Source: Candidatus Saccharimonadia bacterium (GTDB lineage: Bacteria; Patescibacteriota; Saccharimonadia; Saccharimonadales; SZUA-47). Taken from it: a stretch of 21,324 bases of DNA. This document shows, in pieces, positions 14,156 through 21,324 of the stretch (within the stretch, counting starts at the first letter, position 1; each line of letters starts with the position of its first letter). The notes below the pieces were generated by a model. That model saw only the letters and a program-made list of their open reading frames with translations. It searched no databases and was not told the origin of the DNA. The stretch spans positions 1-21,324 of the forward strand of contig CALLJT010000095.1 of NCBI GenBank assembly GCA_938050265.1. The letters run 5' to 3'. A program made the position numbers and the translations under genes.

Positions 14156-16078
14156 TTACAAGAAACTGTGAGGATCAAGGTCTATGAAGGCTGTATCGGG
14201 GGCGGCTCGTACAGCGCGTAAAACTACTGACCGTCGAACACTTCTCAGGTGAATCTGAGCATAGTATTGACCACCACGCTTCTGGATGAACGAAGGAAGC
14301 GGCCCGTCGATGAGTAGTTCGGTCTCTGGGAGGTGTCTCCGCAGAAGGGTTTTATACGTGTTCGCATGTGTAAACGCAGCATCGTACGAGGTGTCGCGGA
14401 AGAGGACTTTTGCTGCGAACGTGTACGGCGGCAGCTGATGTGTGCGGCGACTGGTGAGCTCTTGGTCACGAAAACTATGCCAATCTTCGCTGAGCGCTTG
14501 CTGTATGGCGGTGTTTTTTGGGTGAAGTGTCTGGATATATATTGTGCCATCTGCGTGACCACGCCCTACACGACCAGCTACTTGAGCGAGTAACTGGAAT
14601 GTTCGTTCTTCGCTCGAATAATCAGGGAAGTGCAAGGATAGGTCAGCATTGAGTACGCCGACAACACTGAGTCTTGGTAGGTCGAGTCCTTTTGCTATCT
14701 GCTGCGTCCCCACGAGTATATCAACGCGGCCGTCACGGATGTCGTTATAGCGCTCAGCGAACGATTCTGGTTGTGACGTATCGGTGTCGAACCGTTCGAT
14801 TCGTGCACTGGGGAGTAGCGACTTAACATCGTCAACGATCGCCTTGCTGCCAAGCGACCTCATAGACACGTGATGAGAACATTCCGGACAAGACGTAGGC
14901 ACAGCGACTCGGCTGCCGCATGTATGACACAGGAGCGCGTGTACGTCGTGGTGGTATGTAACTGGCAGGTCGCATTCAGGACATACGGCGCTCCAGCCGC
15001 ACTCGTCACACAAGACAAGCTTCGCTGTGCCTCGTCGGTTAATAAACAGGAGTGATTGCTCTTGTTTCTCGAGTGCAGCGCGCATTGCATCAAGTAGGGG
15101 GTCGCTGATCATATGGTGGGAGCGGAAGGCACCTGAGTCGGTGCGGTTAATCACGACGGTTTTTTTCGTGTGGTCGTTCGTGATCGCTTGTTCGTGCATG
15201 CAGACGAGTACTCCCCCTTGGGACACGACCTGTTCAGTTTCAGTAATTGGGGGAGTTGCGCTGCCGAGGATGAGCTGTGCGTCGTGTGAGCGTGCTAACC
15301 CACCAGCAACAAGCAGACCATTGTAGCGTACGTCAGTTTCCTGTTTGTACGTTGATTCATGAGCCTCATCGACGATTATGACACCGAGGTTTGTGTGCGG
15401 CAGGAACAGTGCAGAGCGGGCTCCGATTACAACCATTGGTTGAGTCTGTGTAGCTATACGGAACCAGAGTTTGGATCTTTGAGCTGCAGTCATCCCAGAG
15501 TGAAACGCAGCGACGGGTGCGTGCTTTTCGATTTCGCGGGATATTTGCGTAGTTAATGCAATTTCTGGGTAGAGGAGCAGGGCAGATTGACCACGGGCGA
15601 GTACGTCGAGTATGAGAGATATGTACAAGCGAGTCTTGCCAGACCCAGTGATGCCATGGAGTACGATTGGCTTTTTTGTGCGTTGGATCGACTGCTTAGC
15701 AGCTGTTTGCGTTGTGTTTAAGTCTACGTTGTTTGTGTGCGTGAACGTCTTTTCTTTTGGGAGTTTCGGGCGTTTTTTAGTCAGGTACTCTGGTAGCAGC
15801 TGACTGTATGCTTGTCCGCCGCGTGCAGCGTAGTAGGACTCGTACCAGCTTACAAATGCCCGCGTGTGTGACGACACGACGACGTCATCATACAGCTGAA
15901 ATTCACGTGTTTTAAAGGCAGGCTTCTCTGTTGTTTCGAGGATTATTCCTGGTTTTGTTTTACTGCCGAACGGCGCACGGACGAGTGTGCCGGGAGGGAG
16001 TGTATCGGTGTGCGAATACGTGTATGTTGGGGATTTCAGGTGTCGCTTTGTGTTAAGCGCAACGTTGTAGTACCTCAT
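14156..16078 (-). CDS. priA: Primosomal replication protein N' (replication restart helicase)
   Basis: A 640-residue superfamily 2 helicase that reloads the replisome at stalled forks. GITGSGKT (142-149) is Walker A, VDEAH (236-240) is motif II, and GTQQIAKGLDLPRLS with QVAGRVGRG form the later helicase motifs. A full zinc-binding insert has eight cysteines (357, 360, 366, 369, 384, 387, 397, 400). The N-terminal 3'-end-binding domain is compact (about residues 1-100). It starts the priA-def-fmt operon, a widely conserved order. The ATG lies 8 bases after a CATACT -10 box (minus strand, 16087-16092), so its start may be leaderless; the -35 is weak. Confidence 0.96.
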   Translation of the reverse strand: MRYYNVALNTKRHLKSPTYTYSHTDTLPPGTLVRAPFGSKTKPGIILETTEKPAFKTREFQLYDDVVVSSHTRAFVSWYESYYAARGGQAYSQLLPEYLTKKRPKLPKEKTFTHTNNVDLNTTQTAAKQSIQRTKKPIVLHGITGSGKTRLYISLILDVLARGQSALLLYPEIALTTQISREIEKHAPVAAFHSGMTAAQRSKLWFRIATQTQPMVVIGARSALFLPHTNLGVIIVDEAHESTYKQETDVRYNGLLVAGGLARSHDAQLILGSATPPITETEQVVSQGGVLVCMHEQAITNDHTKKTVVINRTDSGAFRSHHMISDPLLDAMRAALEKQEQSLLFINRRGTAKLVLCDECGWSAVCPECDLPVTYHHDVHALLCHTCGSRVAVPTSCPECSHHVSMRSLGSKAIVDDVKSLLPSARIERFDTDTSQPESFAERYNDIRDGRVDILVGTQQIAKGLDLPRLSVVGVLNADLSLHFPDYSSEERTFQLLAQVAGRVGRGHADGTIYIQTLHPKNTAIQQALSEDWHSFRDQELTSRRTHQLPPYTFAAKVLFRDTSYDAAFTHANTYKTLLRRHLPETELLIDGPLPSFIQKRGGQYYAQIHLRSVRRSVVLRAVRAAPDTAFIDLDPHSFL

Positions 16079-16192
16079 ATGAGATCAGTATGATGGAGCC
16101 ACATATAAATCTACAAATTACTGTTGCAACGAAAGAGGCACTGGGAGTATACTCGTACTACAGACGTTGTTTGATTAACTACGAAGAGGCTT
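16079..16192. promoter_or_regulatory. Divergent promoters for priA and the winged-helix gene
   Basis: For the + gene, TTGCAA (16124-16129), an 18-base spacer and TATACT (16148-16153) make a good promoter with a leader of about 33 bases that ends GAAGAGG just before the start. For priA on -, CATACT (complement of 16087-16092) and TTGTAG (complement of 16111-16116) make a weaker one. Confidence 0.55.
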
Positions 16193-16483
16193 ATGCTAGA
16201 TACATTTATTACATCACGGGTGCGTCGTAAAATCGTTGTCGTGTATGCGAAATACCCCGATTTTAAAACGCATGTACGCGGACTTGCGAAACTTATCAAA
16301 GAAGATGCAGGCAACATTCAGCGCGAGCTGAAAAAACTCGAAAAAGCCGGATTTTTAATATCTGAGCGCCAGGGCAACACCAAGGTCTACCACACGAACA
16401 AGCACTTCCCAATATTCAAAGAACTCCAGTCGATCGTCCTCAAATCCCAACGCTCCCTCCAAAAACGCCAAAAAAGCAAGTAG
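16193..16483 (+). CDS. Small winged-helix DNA-binding protein (ArsR-like)
   Basis: A 96-residue protein. Residues 1-75 fit a winged helix: FITSRVRRKIVVVYAKYPDFKTHVRGLAKLIKEDAGNIQRELKKLEKAGFLISERQGNTKVYHTN, with LAKLIKEDAGNIQRELKKLEKAG as helix-turn-helix and recognition helix and the ERQGNTKVYHTN wing. Many relatives of this type pair with a nucleotidyltransferase gene; none is adjacent here. It has no metal-binding Cys, so it is not a metal sensor of the ArsR kind. The tail is very basic (LQKRQKSK). It may regulate itself and priA from the shared region. Confidence 0.75.
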   Translation: MLDTFITSRVRRKIVVVYAKYPDFKTHVRGLAKLIKEDAGNIQRELKKLEKAGFLISERQGNTKVYHTNKHFPIFKELQSIVLKSQRSLQKRQKSK

Positions 16484-16586
16484 TAAACTCCATCCGGATT
16501 GTCAGCCAGTGCGACGAGTACGGCTTGAACGTGCTTGATGTACCTCTTCTTAGTAGCGACGGACTTTTTTATTGTCGTCATTGCTC

Positions 16587-16615
16587 TTGCGAAAGTGTCT
16601 TACCTCTGATAGACT
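16587..16615 (+). promoter_or_regulatory. Promoter of rpsU
   Basis: TTGCGA (16587-16592), a 17-base spacer and TAGACT (16610-16615). ATG at 16624 is 8 bases after the -10, with no Shine-Dalgarno site, so rpsU should be read from a leaderless transcript. Confidence 0.6.
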
Positions 16616-16623
16616 AGGTTTCT

Positions 16624-16839
16624 ATGATTCAAGTGAGTAGAAAAGATGCCAAAGAGCCTGTTGAGAACGTACTACGTCGTTTTTCGCGACGCGTATCTCA
16701 ATCTGGTGTTCTAGCACAAGCCAAACAGGCACAGTACTTCGAAAAACCTATTAGCAAACGAGAGCGACGCCGAAAAGCGATCATACGCAACGAACGTAAG
16801 GCTCAGAAGTTCAAGAAAATACGTCTCGGTCAGAAATAA
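16624..16839 (+). CDS. rpsU: Ribosomal protein bS21
   Basis: A 71-residue, very basic protein of the 30S platform, near the 3' end of 16S rRNA. The family pattern is clear: a short strand (MIQVSRKDAKEPVENVLRRF), then RRVSQSGVLAQAKQAQYFEKPISKRERRRKAIIRNERK as long basic helices. It is followed by yqeY after 86 bases; an rpsU-yqeY neighbourhood is common in bacteria. Its predicted leaderless start is notable because bS21 sits beside the anti-Shine-Dalgarno sequence. Confidence 0.92.
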   Translation: MIQVSRKDAKEPVENVLRRFSRRVSQSGVLAQAKQAQYFEKPISKRERRRKAIIRNERKAQKFKKIRLGQK

Positions 16840-16925
16840 TTCCATTATTTTCTGATACAATTATGGTTGTATTCGAACGTGTGTATTGAAGGTTTAATAG
16901 TAGGGTGTGTAAGGAGAGTGGTGTT
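16840..16925 (+). promoter_or_regulatory. rpsU-yqeY spacer with possible promoter and Shine-Dalgarno site
   Basis: A TACAAT about 15 bases after the rpsU stop could be a -10 for an additional yqeY transcript; I see no good -35. The Shine-Dalgarno site AAGGAG (16911-16916) lies 9 bases before the yqeY ATG and decides that start. Confidence 0.45.
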
Positions 16926-17402
16926 ATGTCTGATTCCTCGACGTCTATGTCGTTAAAAGACCGCGTGAACGCTGACCTGAAGTCAGCAATGATCGCGCGG
17001 GACAGTGAGCGTGTCCTCGTACTGAAGTCTCTTAAGAGTGCAATTCTGTACAAAGAGGTTGAAGAAGGACTACGAGACACCGGACTTGATGACCAAGCGA
17101 CCCTTGCGGTTCTCAAAAAAGAGAAGAAGTCACGCGCTGACGCGCACACACTCTATACGAAAGCCAATGACGCTACACGCGCCAATCAGGAAGCATATCA
17201 AATCGAGGTTATCGATGCGTACCTACCAGACGCGCTTACTGAAGACCAGACACGGGAGCTCGTGGAATCTGCGGTATCTGAGCTCGGCCTTGAGGGTGGC
17301 ATCAGCATGAAAGACATGGGTTCTATTATGGGCGCAGTGCGTGCAAAAAATAGTGCCGTCGAAGGCGGAGTCGTGTCGAAAATCATCAAGGAAATGGCGT
17401 AG
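16926..17402 (+). CDS. yqeY: GatB/YqeY domain protein
   Basis: A 158-residue protein homologous to the C-terminal tRNA-binding part of the amidotransferase subunit GatB. The family sequence order is clear: SLKDRVNADLKSAMIARDSERVLVLKSLKSAI, then the KKEKKSRADAHTLY region, then YLPDALTEDQTRELVESAV and MKDMGSIMGAVRAKNSAVEGGVVSKIIKEM. Stand-alone YqeY proteins have no settled function but are thought to bind tRNA or a tRNA-related partner. The start at 16926 is set by the Shine-Dalgarno site; a GTG/ATG seven codons earlier in frame is unsupported. adk begins three bases after its stop. Confidence 0.9.
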   Translation: MSDSSTSMSLKDRVNADLKSAMIARDSERVLVLKSLKSAILYKEVEEGLRDTGLDDQATLAVLKKEKKSRADAHTLYTKANDATRANQEAYQIEVIDAYLPDALTEDQTRELVESAVSELGLEGGISMKDMGSIMGAVRAKNSAVEGGVVSKIIKEMA

Positions 17403-17404
17403 TT

Positions 17405-17980
17405 ATGATTATCATTACCGGTCAGCCGGGTGCAGGTAAAACTGTTCAGGGTGAGCTTTTAAAAAAGCGCCTTGGTTTGCATTGGTTGTCGACTGGGCAT
17501 TTGTTTCGCGAAGGCGGAAGTCCGAAGATCCAGAAGATTCTCGCGAGCGGTAAGCTCGTAGACAACGAGACAGTGAACAAGCTTGTTGGCAAGACACTGC
17601 TTGATCTAGAGCTGGAAGACACCGTGCTTTTAGACGGCTACCCAAGGACTCCTGATCAGGCTGAGTGGTTGCTGCTGAACGCCACAGCGCTGCACAAACA
17701 GATACAGTTAGTACTCTATCTCACTGTGAGCGAGGAGACGACTGTCGCTCGTTTGAACGAACGACGCAGTACCCTCGGGCGCGCCGACGACAATGAGAAA
17801 GTCATTATTCAGCGCCAAAAAGAAGCTGAAAAAATCGCACCAACGATTGCTGCATTACGATCAAAGGGCGTTCCAGTCGAAGAAGTAGACGCCAACGGTA
17901 CAGTGGAAGAAATATTCGAGAATATCCAAGCACTATTGCAGCAGTACCAAGTTATCAGCAAAACAGCACACAGTAAGTAA
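17405..17980 (+). CDS. adk: Adenylate kinase, short form
   Basis: A 191-residue nucleoside monophosphate kinase that makes two ADP from AMP and ATP. GQPGAGKTVQ (6-15) is the P-loop, STGHLFR (about 29-35) the AMP-binding turn, DGYPRT (about 78-83) the second AMP-site motif, and RADD (about 125-128) the usual Arg-x-Asp-Asp after the lid. The lid is only RLNERRSTLG, so this is a short-lid form without a zinc-finger lid. Sequence is diverged (HLFR for the more common DMLR), so another NMP substrate is possible. It is coupled to yqeY (two bases between stop and start) and followed by map, as in many ribosomal-protein operons, but without secY. Confidence 0.85.
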   Translation: MIIITGQPGAGKTVQGELLKKRLGLHWLSTGHLFREGGSPKIQKILASGKLVDNETVNKLVGKTLLDLELEDTVLLDGYPRTPDQAEWLLLNATALHKQIQLVLYLTVSEETTVARLNERRSTLGRADDNEKVIIQRQKEAEKIAPTIAALRSKGVPVEEVDANGTVEEIFENIQALLQQYQVISKTAHSK

Positions 17981-18001
17981 CAGTCGCAGAAGGACCATAC
18001 C

Positions 18002-18769
18002 TTGAAGCCGAAGAACACGCAAGAAGTCACAGCCATTCGCGCAAGTGGGCAGATGCTTGCACAAATTTTAAGCCTGATCGAACGTATGTTAGAGCCAGGA
18101 GTGAATGGTCGAGATATTGATGCGATGGCGCGCCGAGAGCTGAAAAAACTGGGCGGCAAACCGGCTTTTCTTGGTGTTAAAGGCGGTCGAGGGGTTCCCG
18201 ACTTCCCGTCGAGTGTGTGTATTTCAGCTAACGATGCCGTCGTGCACGGAGTGCCAACAGACGTGCCGTTTGCTTCAGGGGATATTGTCGGGTTTGATTT
18301 TGGTGTTTTGTACGGCGGCATGATCACAGATGCTGCGCGTACGTTTGTCGTTGGCGGTACACCGCGCACGAAAGCAGAAGGCAGGCTTGTAGCGGTCACT
18401 CAGCAGTCCCTTGATACAGCAATCAACATCTTGAAGCCGGGCGTTAAAACTGGCGATATCGGGTCTGCTGTTCAGGAAGTGCTCGAATCTCATGGGTACG
18501 GCGTCGTTCGCGAGCTCGTCGGGCACGGTGTTGGACATGAACTACATGAACCACCAGAGATCCCAAACTACGGCATCGCAGGTACTGGTACCATCCTTGA
18601 GCCTGGCATGACAATTGCAGTTGAACCGATGGCCACACTCGGCGACTGGAAAATCGTCATCGACCCAGCAGACAAGTGGACAATCCGCACAGCAGACGGC
18701 TCTCTCTCTGCACATTTCGAAGACACAATCTTGATCACCTCTGACGGCGCAGAAGTACTCACTAGTTGA
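18002..18769 (+). CDS. map: Type I methionine aminopeptidase
   Basis: A 255-residue enzyme that removes the initiator methionine after Def. Metal ligands are all visible: Asp99 (GFDFG), Asp110 (MITDAA), His175 (GHGVGH), Glu208 (VEPM) and Glu240 (HFEDT); substrate-facing His82 lies in VHGVP. It starts at TTG (18002), with AAGGA seven bases upstream and 21 bases after the adk stop. It ends with TGA, evidence for the standard code. It forms the last gene of the rpsU-yqeY-adk-map run; ftsA has its own promoter 106 bases on, and I see no strong terminator between. Confidence 0.95.
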   Translation: MKPKNTQEVTAIRASGQMLAQILSLIERMLEPGVNGRDIDAMARRELKKLGGKPAFLGVKGGRGVPDFPSSVCISANDAVVHGVPTDVPFASGDIVGFDFGVLYGGMITDAARTFVVGGTPRTKAEGRLVAVTQQSLDTAINILKPGVKTGDIGSAVQEVLESHGYGVVRELVGHGVGHELHEPPEIPNYGIAGTGTILEPGMTIAVEPMATLGDWKIVIDPADKWTIRTADGSLSAHFEDTILITSDGAEVLTS

Positions 18770-18834
18770 TGGGGCGCCGCTCCCTCAAAGCAAACGCTGT
18801 ACAGTTACTATAGGTTCTCAACTGCATCGTTGAC

Positions 18835-18864
18835 TTGCGAACAGTTTACTATAAGGGTTATACT
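18835..18864 (+). promoter_or_regulatory. Promoter of ftsA
   Basis: TTGCGA (18835-18840), an 18-base spacer and TATACT (18859-18864). The ATG at 18876 is 11 bases after the -10, so the leader should be about five bases without a Shine-Dalgarno site. Confidence 0.65.
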
Positions 18865-18875
18865 GAGATTCAATC

Positions 18876-20102
18876 ATGGCACAGAATAGCCCCTCACCAC
18901 ACTACACTGGAATTGACGTCGGTACGTCCGCTGTGCGTGTGGTTGTAGGTACCGTCAACGCTGACGGCGCTCCGGAGGTTATCGGTCATAGCGCAGTTGC
19001 AAACGGAGGTATGCGCCGGGGTGTCGTGTCTCATGTCGAAGAAGTGGCAGCTGCTATCGCGCAGGCGGTACACAATGCCGAGCGACTGTCGGGTCGGAAA
19101 ATTACTCACGCCACAATAAACGTCAATGGAGCGCACGTGAACGGCGTTGATTCTACTGGTGTAATTGCGATTAGCGCGACGAACCGTGAAGTGAGCGACC
19201 AGGATCGGCTCCGCGTCGAAGAAGCAGCTGCGGTTATGCAGATGCCGGCAAACCGCGAAATTATCCAGGTGTTTCCTAAAGCGTATCGTCTCGACGGGCA
19301 GGACAACATCAAAGACCCCGTTGGCATGCAGGGTGTACGACTTGAAGTTGATACACATATCGTGACGGCGAGTACACCAAATGTTCGGTTGCTTGAGCAG
19401 GCACTTGAGCGCTCGTCGGTAACGTATCGTCACAGTACTGTATCAGGGCTCGCAGCAGCGGAAGCGGTGCTGACCAGACAGCAGAGAGAAGCAGGCACAG
19501 CCCTCGTCGACATCGGGGCAGGTACAACCAATATTGTTGTTATCGAGGACGGAGAAGTCCAGCACGTAGCAGTACTACCAGTCGGCGGCATACATGTCAC
19601 AAACGACTTAGCCATAGGACTAAAGACCGAGCTCGACATAGCCGAAGCGGTCAAGGTTCAGCACGCATCCTTGAAACCAAGTACACGCGCCGCAGCGACC
19701 GTTAAACATCAGAAAAAACAACACACATTTCCTGCGGACGATATCCATATGATCGTCGAAGCACGGATCGAGGAGCTGCTCGAGCTCGTTGAAGCGCAGT
19801 TGAGTAGCATAGGAAAAGCCAAAAAACTACCCGGAGGGGTAGTAATCACAGGGGGCAGTGCACAGATTACCGGTATGGCAGAATTCGCAAAGATGCGCCT
19901 TGATTTGCCTGCAAAGGTCGGCATGGTTTTAGACGTTGGCGGGCTCGCTGACCAGATGAACCCGACGACCTACGCATCACCTATCGGCTTGATGCTTCTC
20001 GATATGCTTCTTGAGGGGCAGCACGCACAGGGCCACCCTAATGACGACTACAAAGGTGTTGTCGGCAACATGACAGCACTTTTTCGTAAGCTCAAAAAAT
20101 AG
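18876..20102 (+). CDS. ftsA: Cell division protein FtsA
   Basis: A 408-residue actin-like protein that ties FtsZ to the membrane. HYTGIDVGTSAVRVVVG (9-25) is the phosphate-1 motif; the 1C domain follows (HATINVNGAHVNGVDSTGVIAIS); TALVDIGAGTTNIVVIEDG is phosphate-2; GGVVITGGSAQITGM is the adenosine motif. The C-terminus NMTALFRKLKK is the expected amphipathic membrane-binding helix. No divIB/ftsQ or mur genes precede it, so this pair lies outside a dcw cluster. It is followed by ftsZ after 62 bases containing a separate promoter. Confidence 0.95.
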   Translation: MAQNSPSPHYTGIDVGTSAVRVVVGTVNADGAPEVIGHSAVANGGMRRGVVSHVEEVAAAIAQAVHNAERLSGRKITHATINVNGAHVNGVDSTGVIAISATNREVSDQDRLRVEEAAAVMQMPANREIIQVFPKAYRLDGQDNIKDPVGMQGVRLEVDTHIVTASTPNVRLLEQALERSSVTYRHSTVSGLAAAEAVLTRQQREAGTALVDIGAGTTNIVVIEDGEVQHVAVLPVGGIHVTNDLAIGLKTELDIAEAVKVQHASLKPSTRAAATVKHQKKQHTFPADDIHMIVEARIEELLELVEAQLSSIGKAKKLPGGVVITGGSAQITGMAEFAKMRLDLPAKVGMVLDVGGLADQMNPTTYASPIGLMLLDMLLEGQHAQGHPNDDYKGVVGNMTALFRKLKK

Positions 20103-20108
20103 TGTTCA

Positions 20109-20138
20109 TTGACCGATCGTGGCCTCTGTAGCTATACT
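20109..20138 (+). promoter_or_regulatory. Promoter of ftsZ
   Basis: TTGACC (20109-20114), an 18-base spacer and TATACT (20133-20138): the closest pair to the sigma-70 consensus in the window. It gives a leader of about 20 bases with GAGGAG near 20153-20158 ahead of the ATG at 20165, so ftsZ can be made independently of ftsA. Confidence 0.75.
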
Positions 20139-20164
20139 GTTGGTATATAGATGAGGAGAGACAC

Positions 20165-21324
20165 ATGCCGCAGGTTGCACCAGCCATAGAGACGTTCGCT
20201 GTTATAAAGGTTATAGGTATTGGTGGGGCAGGCGGTGCTGCAGTAAACCGCATGATCGATGCAGGTATCGAGGGTGTAGAATTTATTGCCATTAATACCG
20301 ACGCACAGGCGCTCCATCATTCGCGTGCATCCTCTAAGATTCACATCGGTAAAGATTCAACACGTGGGCTTGGTGCAGGGGCGGATCCATCCGTTGGAGA
20401 AAACGCCGCTAACGAGTCTATCGACGACATCAAAAAAGCGATCGATGGCGCAGACATGGTGTTTATTACAATTGGCGCCGGTGGTGGCACGGGGAGTGGC
20501 GCAGGTCATGTTGTCGCGCGTATCGCAAAAGAAGGCGGCGCACTCGTCGTTGGTTTCGCAACCAAGCCATTTGCTTTTGAAGGCGCACGTCGTAAAAAGA
20601 ACGCAGAACAAGCCGTCGAAAAACTACGGACAGAAGTCGATACACTTATAACGGTCCCGAACGACCGCTTGCTGCAGACTATCGACCGCAAAACCTCAGT
20701 ATTAGAAGGCTTCAAGGTTGCAGATGACGTACTGAGACAGGGTGTCCAGGGCATATCTGACCTCATTACCGTGCATGGACTCATTAACCTCGACTTCGCA
20801 GACGTAAAAGCCGTCATGAGTAACGCCGGTAGTGCGCTTATGGGTATTGGCCGCTCAAGCGGTGATAGCCGTGCAATCGACGCAGCTAAGCAGGCGATAG
20901 AGTCTCCACTTCTTGAGGTGTCTATCGACGGCGCGCGCGGTGTGCTTTTCAACGTGATCGGCGGCAGCGATATGTCGATGCACGAAATTAACGCTGCAGC
21001 CGAGACAATTACAGCGGCCGCAGATCCAGACGCAAACATTATATTTGGAGCTACGATTAATGAGGCAGTTGACGGCGAGATGATTGTTACCGTTGTCGCA
21101 ACCGGGTTTGATGACTCGTATCATACCCGCGCAGCCGGAGAAAAAGGCGCAGTTGCAGCTGTCCAGGAACCTGACATGGCAGACGTCGATATGGATCTCG
21201 ATAGCAAATCGGCAGAATTAGAAGAATCACTCGGAGAGCTCAGTGCTCATACAGATAAGCAGCCGACAAATATCTGGTCTCTCGATGAGCCAGGCGATTC
21301 TACGGTAGACCCTGCGCCGCTCAC
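20165..21324 (+). CDS. ftsZ: Cell division protein FtsZ, 3' end cut by window
   Basis: The first 386 codons of the tubulin-like GTPase that forms the division ring. IKVIGIGGAGGAAVNRM (14-30) is the first nucleotide loop; GAGGGTGSGAGH (104-115) is the tubulin signature, with Ser where most FtsZ have Thr (GGGTGTG) and Gly-His instead of the usual Ala-Pro; FATKPFAFEG (131-140) and the T7 loop NLDFADV (208-214) with catalytic Asp210 follow. From about residue 325 the sequence is the acidic, variable linker (MDLDSKSAELEESLGEL). The conserved C-terminal FtsA-binding peptide lies beyond the window. The frame stays open to the last base. Confidence 0.96.
   Translation, partial: MPQVAPAIETFAVIKVIGIGGAGGAAVNRMIDAGIEGVEFIAINTDAQALHHSRASSKIHIGKDSTRGLGAGADPSVGENAANESIDDIKKAIDGADMVFITIGAGGGTGSGAGHVVARIAKEGGALVVGFATKPFAFEGARRKKNAEQAVEKLRTEVDTLITVPNDRLLQTIDRKTSVLEGFKVADDVLRQGVQGISDLITVHGLINLDFADVKAVMSNAGSALMGIGRSSGDSRAIDAAKQAIESPLLEVSIDGARGVLFNVIGGSDMSMHEINAAAETITAAADPDANIIFGATINEAVDGEMIVTVVATGFDDSYHTRAAGEKGAVAAVQEPDMADVDMDLDSKSAELEESLGELSAHTDKQPTNIWSLDEPGDSTVDPAPL

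Noticed and set aside
18275..18762. Minus-strand frames opposite map
   Set aside because: Antisense to a gene with all five metal ligands intact.

Overview
The window looks like a chromosomal segment of a streamlined Candidate Phyla Radiation bacterium, most likely Saccharibacteria (TM7). The pointers are a short translation and division gene set packed tightly, a four-domain S1, a 596-residue IF-2, a DUF5663-like protein, a KGG protein of the type common in that group, and many start codons lying only a few bases downstream of a -10 box. TGA is used as an ordinary stop (map ends in TGA), which argues against the recoded Gracilibacteria/Absconditabacteria. The lineage call is an inference from gene content; no search was run.

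Layout. Bases 1-2760 are the end of an rRNA operon on +: a 23S rRNA cut at its 5' side by the window, a hairpin-rich spacer without a tRNA, a short 5S rRNA and a terminator. The 23S carries a large insertion in helix 45 with a cloverleaf-like fold and a smaller one in the helix 63 region. Bases 2761-5540 hold small accessory genes: a one-helix membrane protein, an FMN split-barrel protein facing a TrmB-type regulator across a shared promoter, a long intergenic stretch with a candidate small RNA, and a KGG stress-type protein ending in tandem hairpins. On the minus strand, 5567-6935 encodes a ROK sugar kinase translationally overlapped by an HExxH metallopeptidase.

From 7020 on the content is mostly core: rpsA and infB (+), a DUF218-like protein (-), a DUF5663/Pro-Gln-rich protein (+), priA-def-fmt as a minus-strand operon, a small winged-helix regulator divergent from priA, rpsU-yqeY-adk-map (+), and ftsA followed by ftsZ (cut by the window end). 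Fmt and Def work on the start and maturation of nascent chains together with MetAP (map), IF-2, S1 and S21; PriA restarts stalled forks; FtsA and FtsZ build the division ring.

Two modes of translation start are visible. Genes inside operons, and S1, IF-2, YqeY and FtsZ, have clear Shine-Dalgarno sites. The first genes of several other units (3063, 3763, 3842, 11232, 16078, 16624, 18876) have a -10 box about 6-11 bases before the start codon, so they should be leaderless or nearly so. No CRISPR array, transposase, integrase, tRNA or phage gene is visible.
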